In this document: positions 50,334 to 61,800 of the stretch, in pieces
Layout of the letters: every line of letters begins with the position of its first letter
Position numbering within the stretch: position 1 is the first letter of the stretch
Source: Xiphydria camelus
Taxonomy: Eukaryota > Arthropoda > Insecta > Hymenoptera > Xiphydriidae
Assembly (NCBI GenBank): GCA_963678675.1
Contig: OY783197.1
Span: forward strand, 28,579,470-28,643,469
Direction: 5' to 3'
DNA length: 64,000 bases
Program-made: the position numbers and the translations under genes
Notes under the pieces: generated by a model
The model's database searches: none
Told to the model about the DNA's origin: nothing
What the model saw: the letters and a program-made list of their open reading frames with translations, nothing else

Positions 50334-50485
50334 CACATGAGGCCGAGCTTATTTGCCGGGAAAGAAATTTCAAGCATTATTATTTCGTTATCTGTGAGAT
50401 TTTTACTGGTATTATTTTATATAATACTTTTTTGAAGATTGCATTTTTTATCTATAACAAAGTATTACGTCGATGTAAGCCGATA
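50334..50485. mobile_element. MITE family F, copy 4 (right arm missing)
   Basis: It starts cacatgaggccgagcttatt and has the ttatctgtga / tataatacttttttgaag interior of family F, but no inverted right end is found. Confidence 0.55.
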
Positions 50486-50800
50486 GTTCAGAACCGTATC
50501 TGGTGATAGCTAGCTTCTCTGCTGCAAGTTCCGATGCGATACCTCGATGACGTTGCTTATTCAATGTCTTGCGCAGCGTCGATACGTGCCGAGATAGGAA
50601 AGAGCCGATTATCGAGATTGACATTCGACTCTCGGCCTTCGAATAATTGATAAACCTACATGACGTCGAACCCCACCGTAACACTGTAGTTTCTCCGATC
50701 GCGCGAAGAAACGCATTGTCTAACGGCGGCGGCGCGATAACGATGATAAGACAATGCACGGAGAAAAGGGATTAGTAGGAGATCATGGGAAGACCCATGA

Positions 50801-51271
50801 ATTTTTACAGAGTATTCCGGTAATGGGGCTTTTTGAGGTGAAATATTAAATTTTTTAATAGATACAGCATATTTTTTATAGTTCGTTGCACTATAAACAT
50901 TAGTTTATACGCCAAATATCGTGTACAAACATGCGACACATATCAACAGGAGATTGATATACTTTACAGTATGAATTAATATTCACACTGTTACAAACTG
51001 TAAAAGGTATACCGTATCCATTAAAAATATGTAATGATTTGATTGATGATTATGTAATATTCTTGAAATAAATTTTATTTTTTCGAAATTCCTCTTGAAT
51101 ATAAGGTTTTTAAGATTTTTAATACGTATCCTCGAATAATTAGTACTGAAAATTCTGAAATAATGAAAATTATTAACAAAGTAAAGAGAAAATTTAATGG
51201 TAAATATATTATTCTCAAAAATCCAACATTTCTCCTCAAAGAGTCCTGTTACCGGAATACCCTGTAAAAAT
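50801..51271. mobile_element. MITE family C, copy 3 (471 bp, complete)
   Basis: ATTTTTACAGAGTATTCCGG at the left and CCGGAATACCCTGTAAAAAT at the right are inverses with one mismatch. This is the best-preserved family C copy. Confidence 0.8.
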
Positions 51272-51845
51272 GACCACTCCCCTTTTCTTCCGTGGCGCTC
51301 CAATTATTTTCGTGGAGAACGCCGCCGCGACGATATACTCGTCACGTCGTTAACGTCAGATTCTCCATTTCTTTCCGGAGTCAAGCGATCCTCGTCCCGT
51401 CCGAGGAACCTAATCACTAACGAGCGATGCGTGTGACATCCTCGGATCGCGATGGAAGGCGCGCGCAGCCCCATACAGCGGACCAACGATGTAATATTAC
51501 GGTCATTCGATATTGCTGTCACGTTTTTTTTCCGGCGACCGTCTCTAACACTGTCGAGCGAACTTCGTCGTCTAGTCGCGTCGGACCACTCAACGCAGAT
51601 TCGTCGCGTTATCCAAACCCGGGAGGTGCACCTCCTCGTCGAGGTGGCGATCGTAACGACTCGGGCGCTCGTTCGGTTACTATTAGTCACGATTTATGTA
51701 CATGTATTTTTCATCCGGATTTTCCGAGTCACGAACGCGTCGAGCGACTCCTACCACACGCACAAACGATGCGAGTGGCTCGCGACGATCGGTCGCTGCG
51801 CCGACAAAACGATCCGGGCGTTAGAAGCGGATTTTCTCTCGCAGA

Positions 51846-54718
51846 ATGGAGTGGTTCCTCCGCGTCATCTCGTACGTGACGATCATCACGCTGCGGCTGC
51901 TGGAGCCGATCTATCGTTACGTCAATCGCGAACGCCCACCCAGCTTGCCGCCGTGCGGAAACGCCCTTCTGAATTTGAGCGCCGCCAGTCTCGCGCGGAA
52001 GATTCGACGGAGGGAGGTGAGTTCTTCGACGCGCGAGTACCGATTTTGTCCCCGAAGGAAAAAAAAACTCCGATGATATCGAGCGTCGATCTCGCGTTCC
52101 GCAAAAAAAAAAAGATTTCCAGCGAGTCCGTCGTGCGCGCGTACATCGAGCGCATAAAGGAGGTGAACCCGTTCGTCAACGCGCTGGTGGAGGAGCGATT
52201 CGCGGAAGCGCTCAGAGAAGCGAGGTCGTGCGACAAGAAGCTGGAAGCCGGGGACGTCAACGCCGTTAAGCTGTCGGTGGAGCAGCCGTTTTACGGCGTC
52301 CCGTTTACCGTCAAGGAGAGCTGCTCTGTGCGAGGTAAGGCGCAAACGATCTCGCCGCGTCGTATATCAACCGAGGGGTCGCGAGATCGCGATATGTGTC
52401 TCGAATGAAAAAAAAAAAAAAAAAAAAAAAACGTTGAATTTGCGCGCGGAAGGTCTGAGCCACACGGGCCTCACTCTGATCCGCCAAGGCGCGAAGGCCT
52501 ACACGGACGGCGACGCGGTGGCGTCCCTGAGGAACGCCGGAGGCATTCCCCTCTGCGTGACGAACACACCAGAATTGTGCCTGTCATTCGATTCGGACAA
52601 CTACATCGTGGGAAGGACGAGCAATCCTTACGACGGCAGACGCATCGCCGGAGGTTCCTCCGGCGGGGAGGTGAGAAATCGCGCGTCCCCCTCGTCGATC
52701 TGTATTCTCGTCGCTGACGACGCCTCTGTGCTCAGGGTGCCTTGCTGGGGGCGGGAGCGTCCCTCGTTGGCATCGGCTCCGACATCGCCGGCTCCATCAG
52801 AATACCGGCCCTCTTCAACGGCGTCTTCGGTCACAAGCCCACGCCCGGTAATTGACGGCGCGTCGGTCGAGACGCGGTGAAGGGCTCCCTCCCGATTTTT
52901 CGGTTCGTTGCCGTTGCAGGAGTCGTTTCCATCGGAGGTCATTATCCGAACAGCGAGGGAGCGATGTTTCGGAGGTATCTCGTCGTTGGTCCCATGACGA
53001 GATACGCGGAGGATCTGGAATTCGCCATGAAGGTGATGACCGCCAAGTCCAAGGTCGACCTGCGACTCGACCGGCCAGTGGACGTCGAGAAGCTGAGAGT
53101 CTTCCACCTGGAGGACTTCGGCGAGAACATCGGGCAGATTCCAACGGACGAGGACACGAGAAGGGCCGTCCAGAGGGCGTCGGGATATCTCGAGGAGATC
53201 GGCGCCAGAGTGAGCGAAGTGAGTAGAGGACGGAACGTCGAGAGATATTTATCGAGGTAGCGTCGGGCACGATCGGAATACATCGACGACGAATGTCCAT
53301 CTCGCAGCTCGCCCTGGGAGACACGATGGAGATCTTCGAGTGGGCCGCGAGCTGCTTCTTCGCGATGCGGGAGACGCCGCAGATTCTCATGGATCCGAGT
53401 GACCCCAAGGTGAGATTTCCCGATTCGAATGTCTCTTGTCATATGTACTGAGAAAAAAGTATGGCAGATCTGACTAAATTGGCGGTCACGGATGGGAGAA
53501 CGCAGATCAAGTTAATTGAACGAATCATCTGCTAAGCTTGACTACAGCTTGTTTTCGTCAAATAATTTCAAATCATTGCAATCGAATTACTTAACCCATC
53601 AAGACCTAGCGTTACCATATGGCAACAGCATTCTCAACACTCCATACGTCCCCATAAGAAATTTGTTTCCATCCCACGACGTCCAAAAATGAAACCACCA
53701 TGCATACGGCAATGGCACATGAATCACATACGTCTCATGGACCTACAGCGACGTTTCTGTATGAATCACATGTAACTCATGGGACGTCAACGCGTTAAAA
53801 AAAAACTCCGGCTTTGAAGGGTTAATTCGAGTAACTTGATCAGCGTTCTCCCGCCCGTGACCACCAATTTTGTCAACTCTACTTTTTTTTCTCTATGCGT
53901 CGAGAGAAAAGATCTAGTTGAATACGAACCGGATGGAAAAATTTATCTGAGATGCGTAGGAATTTATTCACATAAAAAAACAAGTCTATCTGAATTTGAT
54001 AAATGTTTTGCACATCTTTTCGATCGGGTACGAAATCTAGTAGAACATCTATCGAACTCAAATAGACTTCTGTGTTCGATGTGAATAAATTCCTATTCGT
54101 CTGAAATAAATTTTTCCCTCAGGTTCTTATTCAAGTAAACCTTTTTCCTGGGTGCACCTTCTCGTCGTACACGTGATTCGTTATTTTTCTCCCGTGCAGC
54201 ACGAGAAGAACTGTCTGATCGAAGCGTTGAAAGCGATCCTGGGATTATCGCAGTTCACCAAAACGTCGATTTTCATGAAGTGTGTGAAAGAGGTTCACGC
54301 TTTCATACCATCGTCGAAGAGATCGCGTTATCAAGTTGAGGCTAACGAATGGAAGAAACGATTGATCGTGAGTGCAAGTGCTTCTTAATCGTTTCCATCC
54401 ATGTATTCATGACTCATGACCTTCTCCGCATCGAAACAGGAGCTGCTCGGAACCGACGGAGTCCTCGTGCTCCCGACGTACACCTCCGTCGCTCCGTTTC
54501 CGAATAAGTGCGTCCTGCAGCTGTCCTCGGCGATATATTGCCTCCTCTTCAACGTCTTCGAATTACCGGCGAGCCACGTGCCGATGGGCCTGAACGCCGA
54601 GGGTCTACCGGTGGGTGTCCAAGTGGTCGCCGCTCCCAATCAGGACAGACTCTGTCTGGCGGTTGCGAAACAATTGGAGAAAGGTTTCGGAGGCTGGGTA
54701 CCACCGAACACCGGCTAG
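51846..54718 (+). CDS. FAAH2: Fatty-acid amide hydrolase 2-like amidase, copy 2 (8 coding exons, 522 aa)
   Basis: Tandem paralogue of the amidase at 42120-46013, with the same predicted reaction. Exons: 51846-52016, 52115-52334, 52453-52670, 52736-52847, 52920-53218, 53308-53409, 54200-54367 and 54440-54718 (stop TAG). Exons of 220, 218, 112, 102 and 168 nt match copy 1 exactly. Exon 5 (299 nt) corresponds to copy 1 exons 5+6, and the last exon (279 nt) to copy 1 exons 9+10. Catalytic residues are kept: Lys124 in FTVKES, Ser199 in GGSSGGE and Ser223 in [10 protein letters not shown]. The first 25 residues form a hydrophobic anchor. The acceptors of introns 1 and 2 are atypical, with A-runs where a pyrimidine tract is expected; they are placed by phase and by homology with copy 1. 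Intron 6 (53410-54199) is filled with MITEs. A possible poly(A) signal is at 54957. Copy 2 looks functional, with no frameshift or stop. Confidence 0.92.
53445..53898. mobile_element. MITE family X in intron 6 of amidase copy 2, split by a TTAA element
   Basis: The left arm has gtactgagaaaaaag, ttggcggtcacgg and gagaacgcagatcaagtta. The right arm is the inverse, with taacttgatcagcgttctc, ccgtgaccaccaa and the terminal ctttttttctctatgc. The TTAA element at 53591-53825 lies inside. A related left end recurs at 63849. Confidence 0.7.
53591..53825. mobile_element. TTAA-flanked MITE nested in family X
   Basis: TTAA at 53591-53594, then CCCATCAAGACC; the right end is GGCTTTGAAGGG, then TTAA at 53822-53825. 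The TIRs are imperfect. It resembles the 42627 element in its ends but not inside. Confidence 0.7.
53901..54154. mobile_element. MITE family D, copy 3 (intron of amidase copy 2)
   Basis: The left end gagaaaagatctagttgaat and the right end attcaagtaaacctttttcc are inverted. It abuts the family X element and ends 45 bp before exon 7. Confidence 0.75.
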
Positions 54719-55861
54719 ACGACTACTACTGTAGATTTACAGCGCGGAGCTACCTTGCGGAATGCTCCAGTGCCATGGAGGAGTAAGTACTTAAGGAAGG
54801 CAAACGTTGCGCAGCGTTCAATTATCGACATCGTTGCAACAGAACCGCGGCGGGAGAGACGAATAGAGTAAATTCCGAGAAACGTTCACTTCGCACAGGT
54901 TTATTCAACGCGTATTATCTTCTCTCAAACGCGGACGTTTGAACGAGGAAAAAAACAATAAATTTACATACCCCGCTCGGGTATACGTTTTTCTACACTT
55001 GTCTGTTATTATATGTATACACACGCATTGTATATATATCTATGTATAACTCATAAATATTACGCTGCGCTTACTACATAGCCCAAACGATAAATTTTTT
55101 TCTAACAATAAGAGAAACCCGTTCTAACGCAAAGGGGCTGCTCCATCGCAGTGGTGCCACCCCGACGCGCGAGACCAGGGTGCCGAATACTGATACTTGC
55201 ATAATTATATTTATAGCTTTTCCGTCGAGCGAAAAAAAAAGAACGTCTCGACGCGAAATAAAGGAAGGCACGTTGTGGAATGATCCGCATGGAATTTCAT
55301 CTCCGAATCGTACAGAATGGTACCAAGCGTGTTAACTATCTATAATGGTGCCCGATGGTGAGACGCGTCCAGTTTTCGGAGAGACTCTCGCGTCACTTTC
55401 GATTCGAAATTGTCTTCGGGGAACTTCGAAAAAAAAAAAATGAAACGCATTACTTTCCGCGTTATTCTCCCCCGAAAATTATATTCCACTCTCGTGTGAT
55501 TTTTTTCGTGAACTCCTATGGAGACCCCGTAGGTATACGGGTAAGGCGGTATTCTTCCGTCGTTTGCGACTAATAATAATAATAACAATAATAATAATAT
55601 AATAGCAGGATCCACCGAACACTCCCCTCGCTCTCACGAAGCCGAGCCGAGAGGACGAGGGGAGGCTAGACTTCATCCTGATAACAACTATATATAGCTA
55701 TAGCGGATGGAATCTCGTTCGCGAGCCGGTTCTGCGCGGCCGATCCGCGATCGTCGATTTCACGTGCCGCGGAGAAGGCCTCGGGCGAGGCGCGTCCGAC
55801 TGCCGGCCGCTTCTCGCGGCGAGTGGTTCCTCGATCCGGGGGAGCGTGGGACGCGTCCGTT
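54719..55861. other. Convergent 3' region between amidase copy 2 and myosin VI
   Basis: An AT-rich gap of 1143 bp holding both 3' ends, with an ATA/AAT microsatellite near 55572-55602. There is no additional gene. Confidence 0.6.
54957..54962 (+). terminator. Candidate poly(A) signal AATAAA for amidase copy 2
   Basis: A canonical AATAAA hexamer about 240 nt after the copy 2 stop codon, in the AT-rich gap between the convergent amidase and myosin VI genes. There is no transcript evidence, so use is inferred. Confidence 0.45.
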
Positions 55862-58800
55862 TCATTTCTTCCGGTCGCTCGGCGGCACAAAGGGTTTACC
55901 GCCGTGACGTTCCCACTCGCGATTGAATTCGTGCTCGAGTATCTCCGCCCCGCGCTTCCTGGTCAATCCGGTCTCGTCCAGGCTCAGCTCGCACATTTGC
56001 ATGTCGTCCACCCCTGTGCAAATTTCAGAGTCGGACAGGGTGTCGCGGGCGCGCCTTCGGGAAGGGGCTCCGCGATGATCGCGGCGTCGCAACTCACCCG
56101 CTACCAGGAGAATCGGCGGTTTATCGGGATGAAGCTCCATCTGTCTCGCGACGTATTGGCCGTCGAAGTGGGCGTACCACCATCCCCTCTTGCCTCCGCT
56201 GTTGGGGTTGTCCTGCTGGCCGGTCGCGGCTGGACGGACGAAGGGGATCCTGAAGAATCGCTGGGAAGATTCCACGATCGGCTGCTTCAGCGGGGTTCTC
56301 GGCGTTCTGGCGGCTGAGGAGAGAAAAGGGAATAATCATTGGAAGTGATCATGGGACGTACACTGAGAGAAATAATTGCTGGTGCTAAGAAACTGTTTTT
56401 TTTTGTCAGTCAAGAAGACGATATAATTTCAGGATCAAATTATGGCTTTTTTCGTGCATGAAAATATTTGATAGGTTCGAGTAATTACTTTTTTTTTGCG
56501 CAGAAAGAATTTCTCGTTGCCAAGACGGCTTTCTCGAATGAAGAATATATATTCTCCGATGAAGAATCTGTATTATTACAAATTTGTAAGGTCAGATCAG
56601 TGATCATATATGAAAAATTATGTATGATGATTAATCATATATGATTAAACATGATTATATATGTTGAGATATGAAAAAAGTTGAAAATTTTTTATCTAAT
56701 TATATCAAATCCAATATGAGCTGCAGGATAACAGACTGCGATTGTTTTGTACGAATCTTGAAGAAGCGCGGCAAATGGCGCAAACGGAAACCATAATGTG
56801 TAGCCGCTGGCATTTTATATCTTCATATATAGTTTTTCACATACGATCAGATAGGGTCAAATTTCGGATCGAATTATATCCAATTACATATGACCATAAG
56901 TATATGATCACATATAAACATTTTTTCTCGCGGGTAGCAATTATTTCTCTTATTGTTAGTGTGCATAGATCGGAGCAGTGTGGCGCAAAAGCGTCGGTAC
57001 CAACCTGCTTCCATTATGGACTTGGGAGCCCTCTCGTTCTCATCCATCGTCGTACGCCTGCGGTTCCTTGCCTTCCACGCGTGGTACACCTTCAGACGGC
57101 GATGAAATTCGTGACGGCAGGCCTGTGGAGAGGATCGAAGCGCTATTTACATTTGTATTACCACGTGAAGATCGAACGTAAATGGGAAAGAAGAGAGATA
57201 AAACACAGAGAAGAGAAGATGCATTATTGGTTTTACATTACATGCAATGGATAAATCTAAGAAAGAGAGAGGGCGGTATGAGCGAATGAGTAACGTTGTT
57301 TACTGAACTTGGAAGTAATTCTTCAGGGCCATCTAATTGTTCACAAACGAAATGACAAATCTAGTGTTATTCCGTCGTTCGCAAGCCATGAGTTATTCGT
57401 CATAAATGACAAGAATCGAAGAAGAAGAATAAAAAAGAAAAAAAAGGACAATAAAAATGTACACAATCACACGTTCGCCCCTTTGGCGCAGAAATAACTC
57501 ACCTCGAGCAACTCGATGTCGCAGGACGTATTAATTGCGTCTCGCAGTTCCGAATACTTCCACTTGGAGAGGTCGTACTTTTTGTTGCTCATCGCCGCCT
57601 GGTGATTACGAACCTGTTCCGATCTGCGGGAAGACGTATGCGGATGATACGGAGGATCTCGATACCGCTATTAATCATCGCTACGCGCAGAATCGCTACA
57701 GAGTTACACTCGAGTTATTTCGATCGTTACGCTCAAGTATTACGCCAGCTGCGAGATCGATACAAAGAACCTCTGAGAACGAACCGGTGTTAGCTCGGAT
57801 GATCTGGAATGGGGTGGAGAAACGAGGGCAGGGGTGACTGGGTACCAATCAGATCCGACGAGAGAATCATGCGAGAACAATGAATATAACGATCCACTGA
57901 AAGATGAGAGGGTGGCAGGATCGCTTTCCATAAAAAAGTTACGCGTAGTGGTAAAGAGGGATGGTCTTGAAAATTATTTTTGAGAAAATCAGGCCGGTGA
58001 GAAGGTTCAAATGCTTTCGTTATGTAGACACGGAGCGAAGAGATGAGTCGTTGGGCCTATTGTCCTACAGAGAAGAATGTACGAAGAGGAGAAGAAGCAA
58101 AAGACGCGACATCGAGAGAGCACGCACATACAGAGAAAACGCTAGGATCGTAAATCTACGAGAGAATTGTCAGTCAAGGCGAATCGGCAGTTAGTGTTGT
58201 TAAGTGTCCATGCTAAATCGCTGAAAACGTTCAATACCTTATCAGCCTGTTGTTGTTTGTCGGTGGTACCCGCACGTCCGAACCGCTAGGCAATTGCAAT
58301 AAAATACAAATTTTATTTTCTTTCGCAGTCTACGACACTATACGAGACGAGGACGGTTCGAATCCGTACGAACTCTCGTTGTCGAGCTCGATGGACGAGG
58401 CGAATGAGATATAACCGCGAACCAGCGCGCTCCCGACTCTTTGGTACGTACCTTCGCGCCGGTGTCGGCGAGTCCTCCACCTGTCCGTTGGATTCTTGAG
58501 CGAGTCGCAGGGCCAACTCGTGGTCCCTTCTCTCCTGCTCCAGCTGTTCCCTGTATCGACTCTCCTCCATCGCTTCTTTCTCCAACTGCGCCTGATCGAG
58601 GACGGGAGGGTGTGAGCGCCTTCAGGAACAAATTACATGAAATTTTCGGAACGCAAAGTACCTGTAGAGCCGACGCAGTCTTCTTGTCCTCCTCTTCTTG
58701 CCTCCTTCTCTGTTCCTCCTCGGCCTTTCTCCGCGCCTCGATATCCGCCTTCTTTCTCCTATTTTCCTCTTCCTCCCTCTTCTTCCTCTCTTCCTCCTCC

Positions 58801-61800
58801 TTCCTTCTCTTCTCCGTCTCCATCTCCTGCTGGATCTTCTTCAGCCTCTGCTGCTCCTCGGCGATCTTCTGTTGGTTCACCATCTCTTGCAGAGCTCCCA
58901 TTTGTCTGTTCATCTGGTTCACCAGATTCGCGCACATCGCGTCGATTTCTTGGGGCTTGATCTTCGGCTCGTTCTGTGGGCGAAAAGAGAGAATGTGAGA
59001 AAAGTCGAAGGATGAAATTATGGAATCGACTGCAGCGACAAAGAGAAGCATGACGATTGCCTTGATCTTTCGGATAGCCGCTTCCAGATCGGACTGCAGC
59101 TTCTTGATTTCGCCGAGACTCTTCTCTTTCGCGTTCTTCAACTGATTCGACGTCTCCTGCATCCTCGTCAGCTGACTCTTCAGGTTCTTGATCTTGACGA
59201 TGCCGTTGATGCGAGGCTGATGCTGCTTCTTAGCGATGTACATGCGCGCGGTCTTCTGGATGACGATGAGATGATTGCGGCGGTAAATGATTTTGTTCTT
59301 TACTGTAAAAATCGGAATTTCTATTGGAGCTGTAATAGCGGTGATTTAAAGAAAAAAGTCGACAGTCGAATATTTACGCTTAATCACGGAGAGGGCGCAG
59401 AATTGCATCTTGTTCCAGCGCGACTTCAACAACCACTTCTTCACGTTCGCGACGAGCTTCTTCAAATTTTCCGGATCGGACTTCATGATCTTGTCGAATT
59501 CTGCGAATTTTCCCGGCTTGAAGAACACCCTGGTGATACCGAACTTGAAGTCCTTCTTATTCAGCTTCAAACTATGCAATAACGCCTTGAAAGGGGGAAA
59601 GCGATCGGTTACGGAAACGACGAGACATCGATAACGAATAACGAGCAGATCAGTCGTGCGAACGTTCGAAGTACCTCGCAGAAGAACCTTGGGTCGAGTT
59701 TCGCCAGTTCTGGAGGGAGGTACGACTTGTACATGTTGTAAAGCTCCTGGAAGGGCACGCGACTCGGATATCCGTGCTCCATGAGTTCCAGAACCGAGGT
59801 CATTCCGGAGCATCGTAGTTGTCCCAAAATGCTATTGCCGTCGAACTGATGATCGACCATCTCGTTGTTGGGTTTGATGCAACGAACGAAATTTGTTCCC
59901 TGAGAGTCGCAAGGAAAAAAAATGCTCAAGTGTTGTAGACGCTCAAATTGCGGTGAAGAAAAATAGGATACTCACATTACTCTTCAGCTTATCCATAAGT
60001 TCTCCCAGTTGAGTCTTGAACTTGCTGCCGACACTGATGAACGTTAACTTTCCTTTCTGGCAAGAATGATTGGCGAACTGAGTTCGGAGAAACGTGTTGC
60101 TGCTCTCCTGGATCAATCCTTCCAGAGAGGCGTGGAGGGCGTCGTTATTTTTCTCTATAAATTGATTCTGAAAGCGTGAAACGAGAAATGAAAGACTGAC
60201 GTCGTCAAATTGATTTGAAGTATTTTTCAGAGATTCGAACGCGAGAAGTATTTACCGTTTGGTAGCAAACACCGCCGGCGTAGTGACGTATGACGAATCC
60301 CTCGTCGTCTCTCAATTCTCTGTGCGCCTTTAATCGTGACGTGCGCGGCAGGCAGATCCTGAAGTGGCCGTTCCAGGCTCTGTGCACCTCGCTGGTGAAA
60401 TGTGCGAAGCTGTGAGTTGGGAGCTTTGACTCTTCGTCTAATAGACTGAAGATTCCAGTATTTTTCGCCTCTATCAGATCTGTAAATATTCGTTTTATCG
60501 ATATGTAATCGATTTATTCGCTGACTCGCTAAAAAAATTTGACAAATATATATTTTTTTAATTATTAAATTACCAATGCAATCTTGGTTATCGACGTAGG
60601 AGATCTTCGGAACGTTCAGCGACTCCCTCGCGTACAGGTCTTGCTCGTACTTCAGGATCCTCTCGTTGAAAAACTGCTGCAGCTTCTCGTTACAGTAGTT
60701 TATGCAGAACTGTTCGAAACTGTTCACCTTGAAGTACTCTACGAAGCGAGGTACAAAATGTTCACAATTTATTCCACTCTTCCGATAAAACGACGATTAA
60801 AATTCGACCTACCGAATCCCGCTATATCGAGAACGCCGATGTAATAACTCGAAGCCTTGAAGGGGATGCTCTTGTTGATCCTGGCAACGATGTGATCGAA
60901 GAGCTTGCTGTAGATGGCTTTGGCCAGAGCATCCCTGGCATTGTTCGCCTCGTAGACCTTCAGGGGCACCCTTGAAGGCATACATTCAATGTCATCTAGA
61001 GATCTAGAGAGTCAGCAATCGCTCGAAAGTACAAATCTCAAAGCGTGTGTGGTACCCACATGATGACCGTTCCCTTCACGCCCCCGCGACTCGTCTGCAT
61101 CACCTTGGAGACCAGCGCCTGTCTCAACTCTTCAGGATCGACGCCGAGCAGCTTGGCGGTCATCGTCACGGCCTTCTCCGATCCGGCGGTTATCCTCGAG
61201 CCGCCCTTCGTGTCTTCCGGGTTGTCCTCGAAGGTGATATTCCCAAGGTGCAGCACGCCCGCCACCATGGTGTAGATCTCCATGCGCTCGGAATCCGTCA
61301 GACCCAGGCGGGTGAGGGCCTGTGTTTTTAGAAATCGGCGAGAGATCGCACGTTTATACAGGAGAAATGATTCGTAGTGGAATCTGCACGGAAAAAAAGT
61401 GATTTTGCAGTCTCATCAAAACAAGCTTTTGCTGGGAACTTTTTGCTATCGTGACAAAAATATTATGGCTGATTATCTATATTGTTACTGTGGCGACAAA
61501 AGATATATCCGATAGTTTTTTTGTCATAAAAATATTTGCCATCCCAGCAGCATATGTATATCTTTACCATTGTTTGACGTACTATCTTTTGCCGTCACAA
61601 ATAATATCTGTGTCATGATAGCAAGAAATTCTCAGCGAAACCTATTTTTGTTAACACTGCCAAGTGACTTTTTTCCGTGTCAACTCGACGGTATAAAAGA
61701 TCAATCGTTTCTACATTAATGACGAGTAGAGATCGAAAGAAGAGCGTCGCATTCGATCTGGAAAAACGATAAAAAATTACCGTTGCTCGTTCCTACTCCA

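Larger units (their letters stand above)
46014..51845. other. Intergenic region between the tandem amidase genes
   Basis: It holds the 141-bp triple repeat, a partial family F element and a complete family C element. A weak ATTAAA at 46390 could be the poly(A) signal of amidase copy 1. No further amidase exon or relic was seen. Confidence 0.5.

Noticed and set aside
51452..52408. 318-codon plus-strand open frame that includes amidase copy 2 exon 2 in frame
   Set aside because: Its upstream part has no homology and runs in a different frame through exon 1. Matching exon lengths and phases with copy 1 support the spliced model, so the extension is chance read-through.
58441..59015. Plus-strand Ser/Leu/Pro-rich frames opposite myosin VI
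   Set aside because: They mirror the Glu/Arg/Lys-rich helical tail exons on the minus strand.
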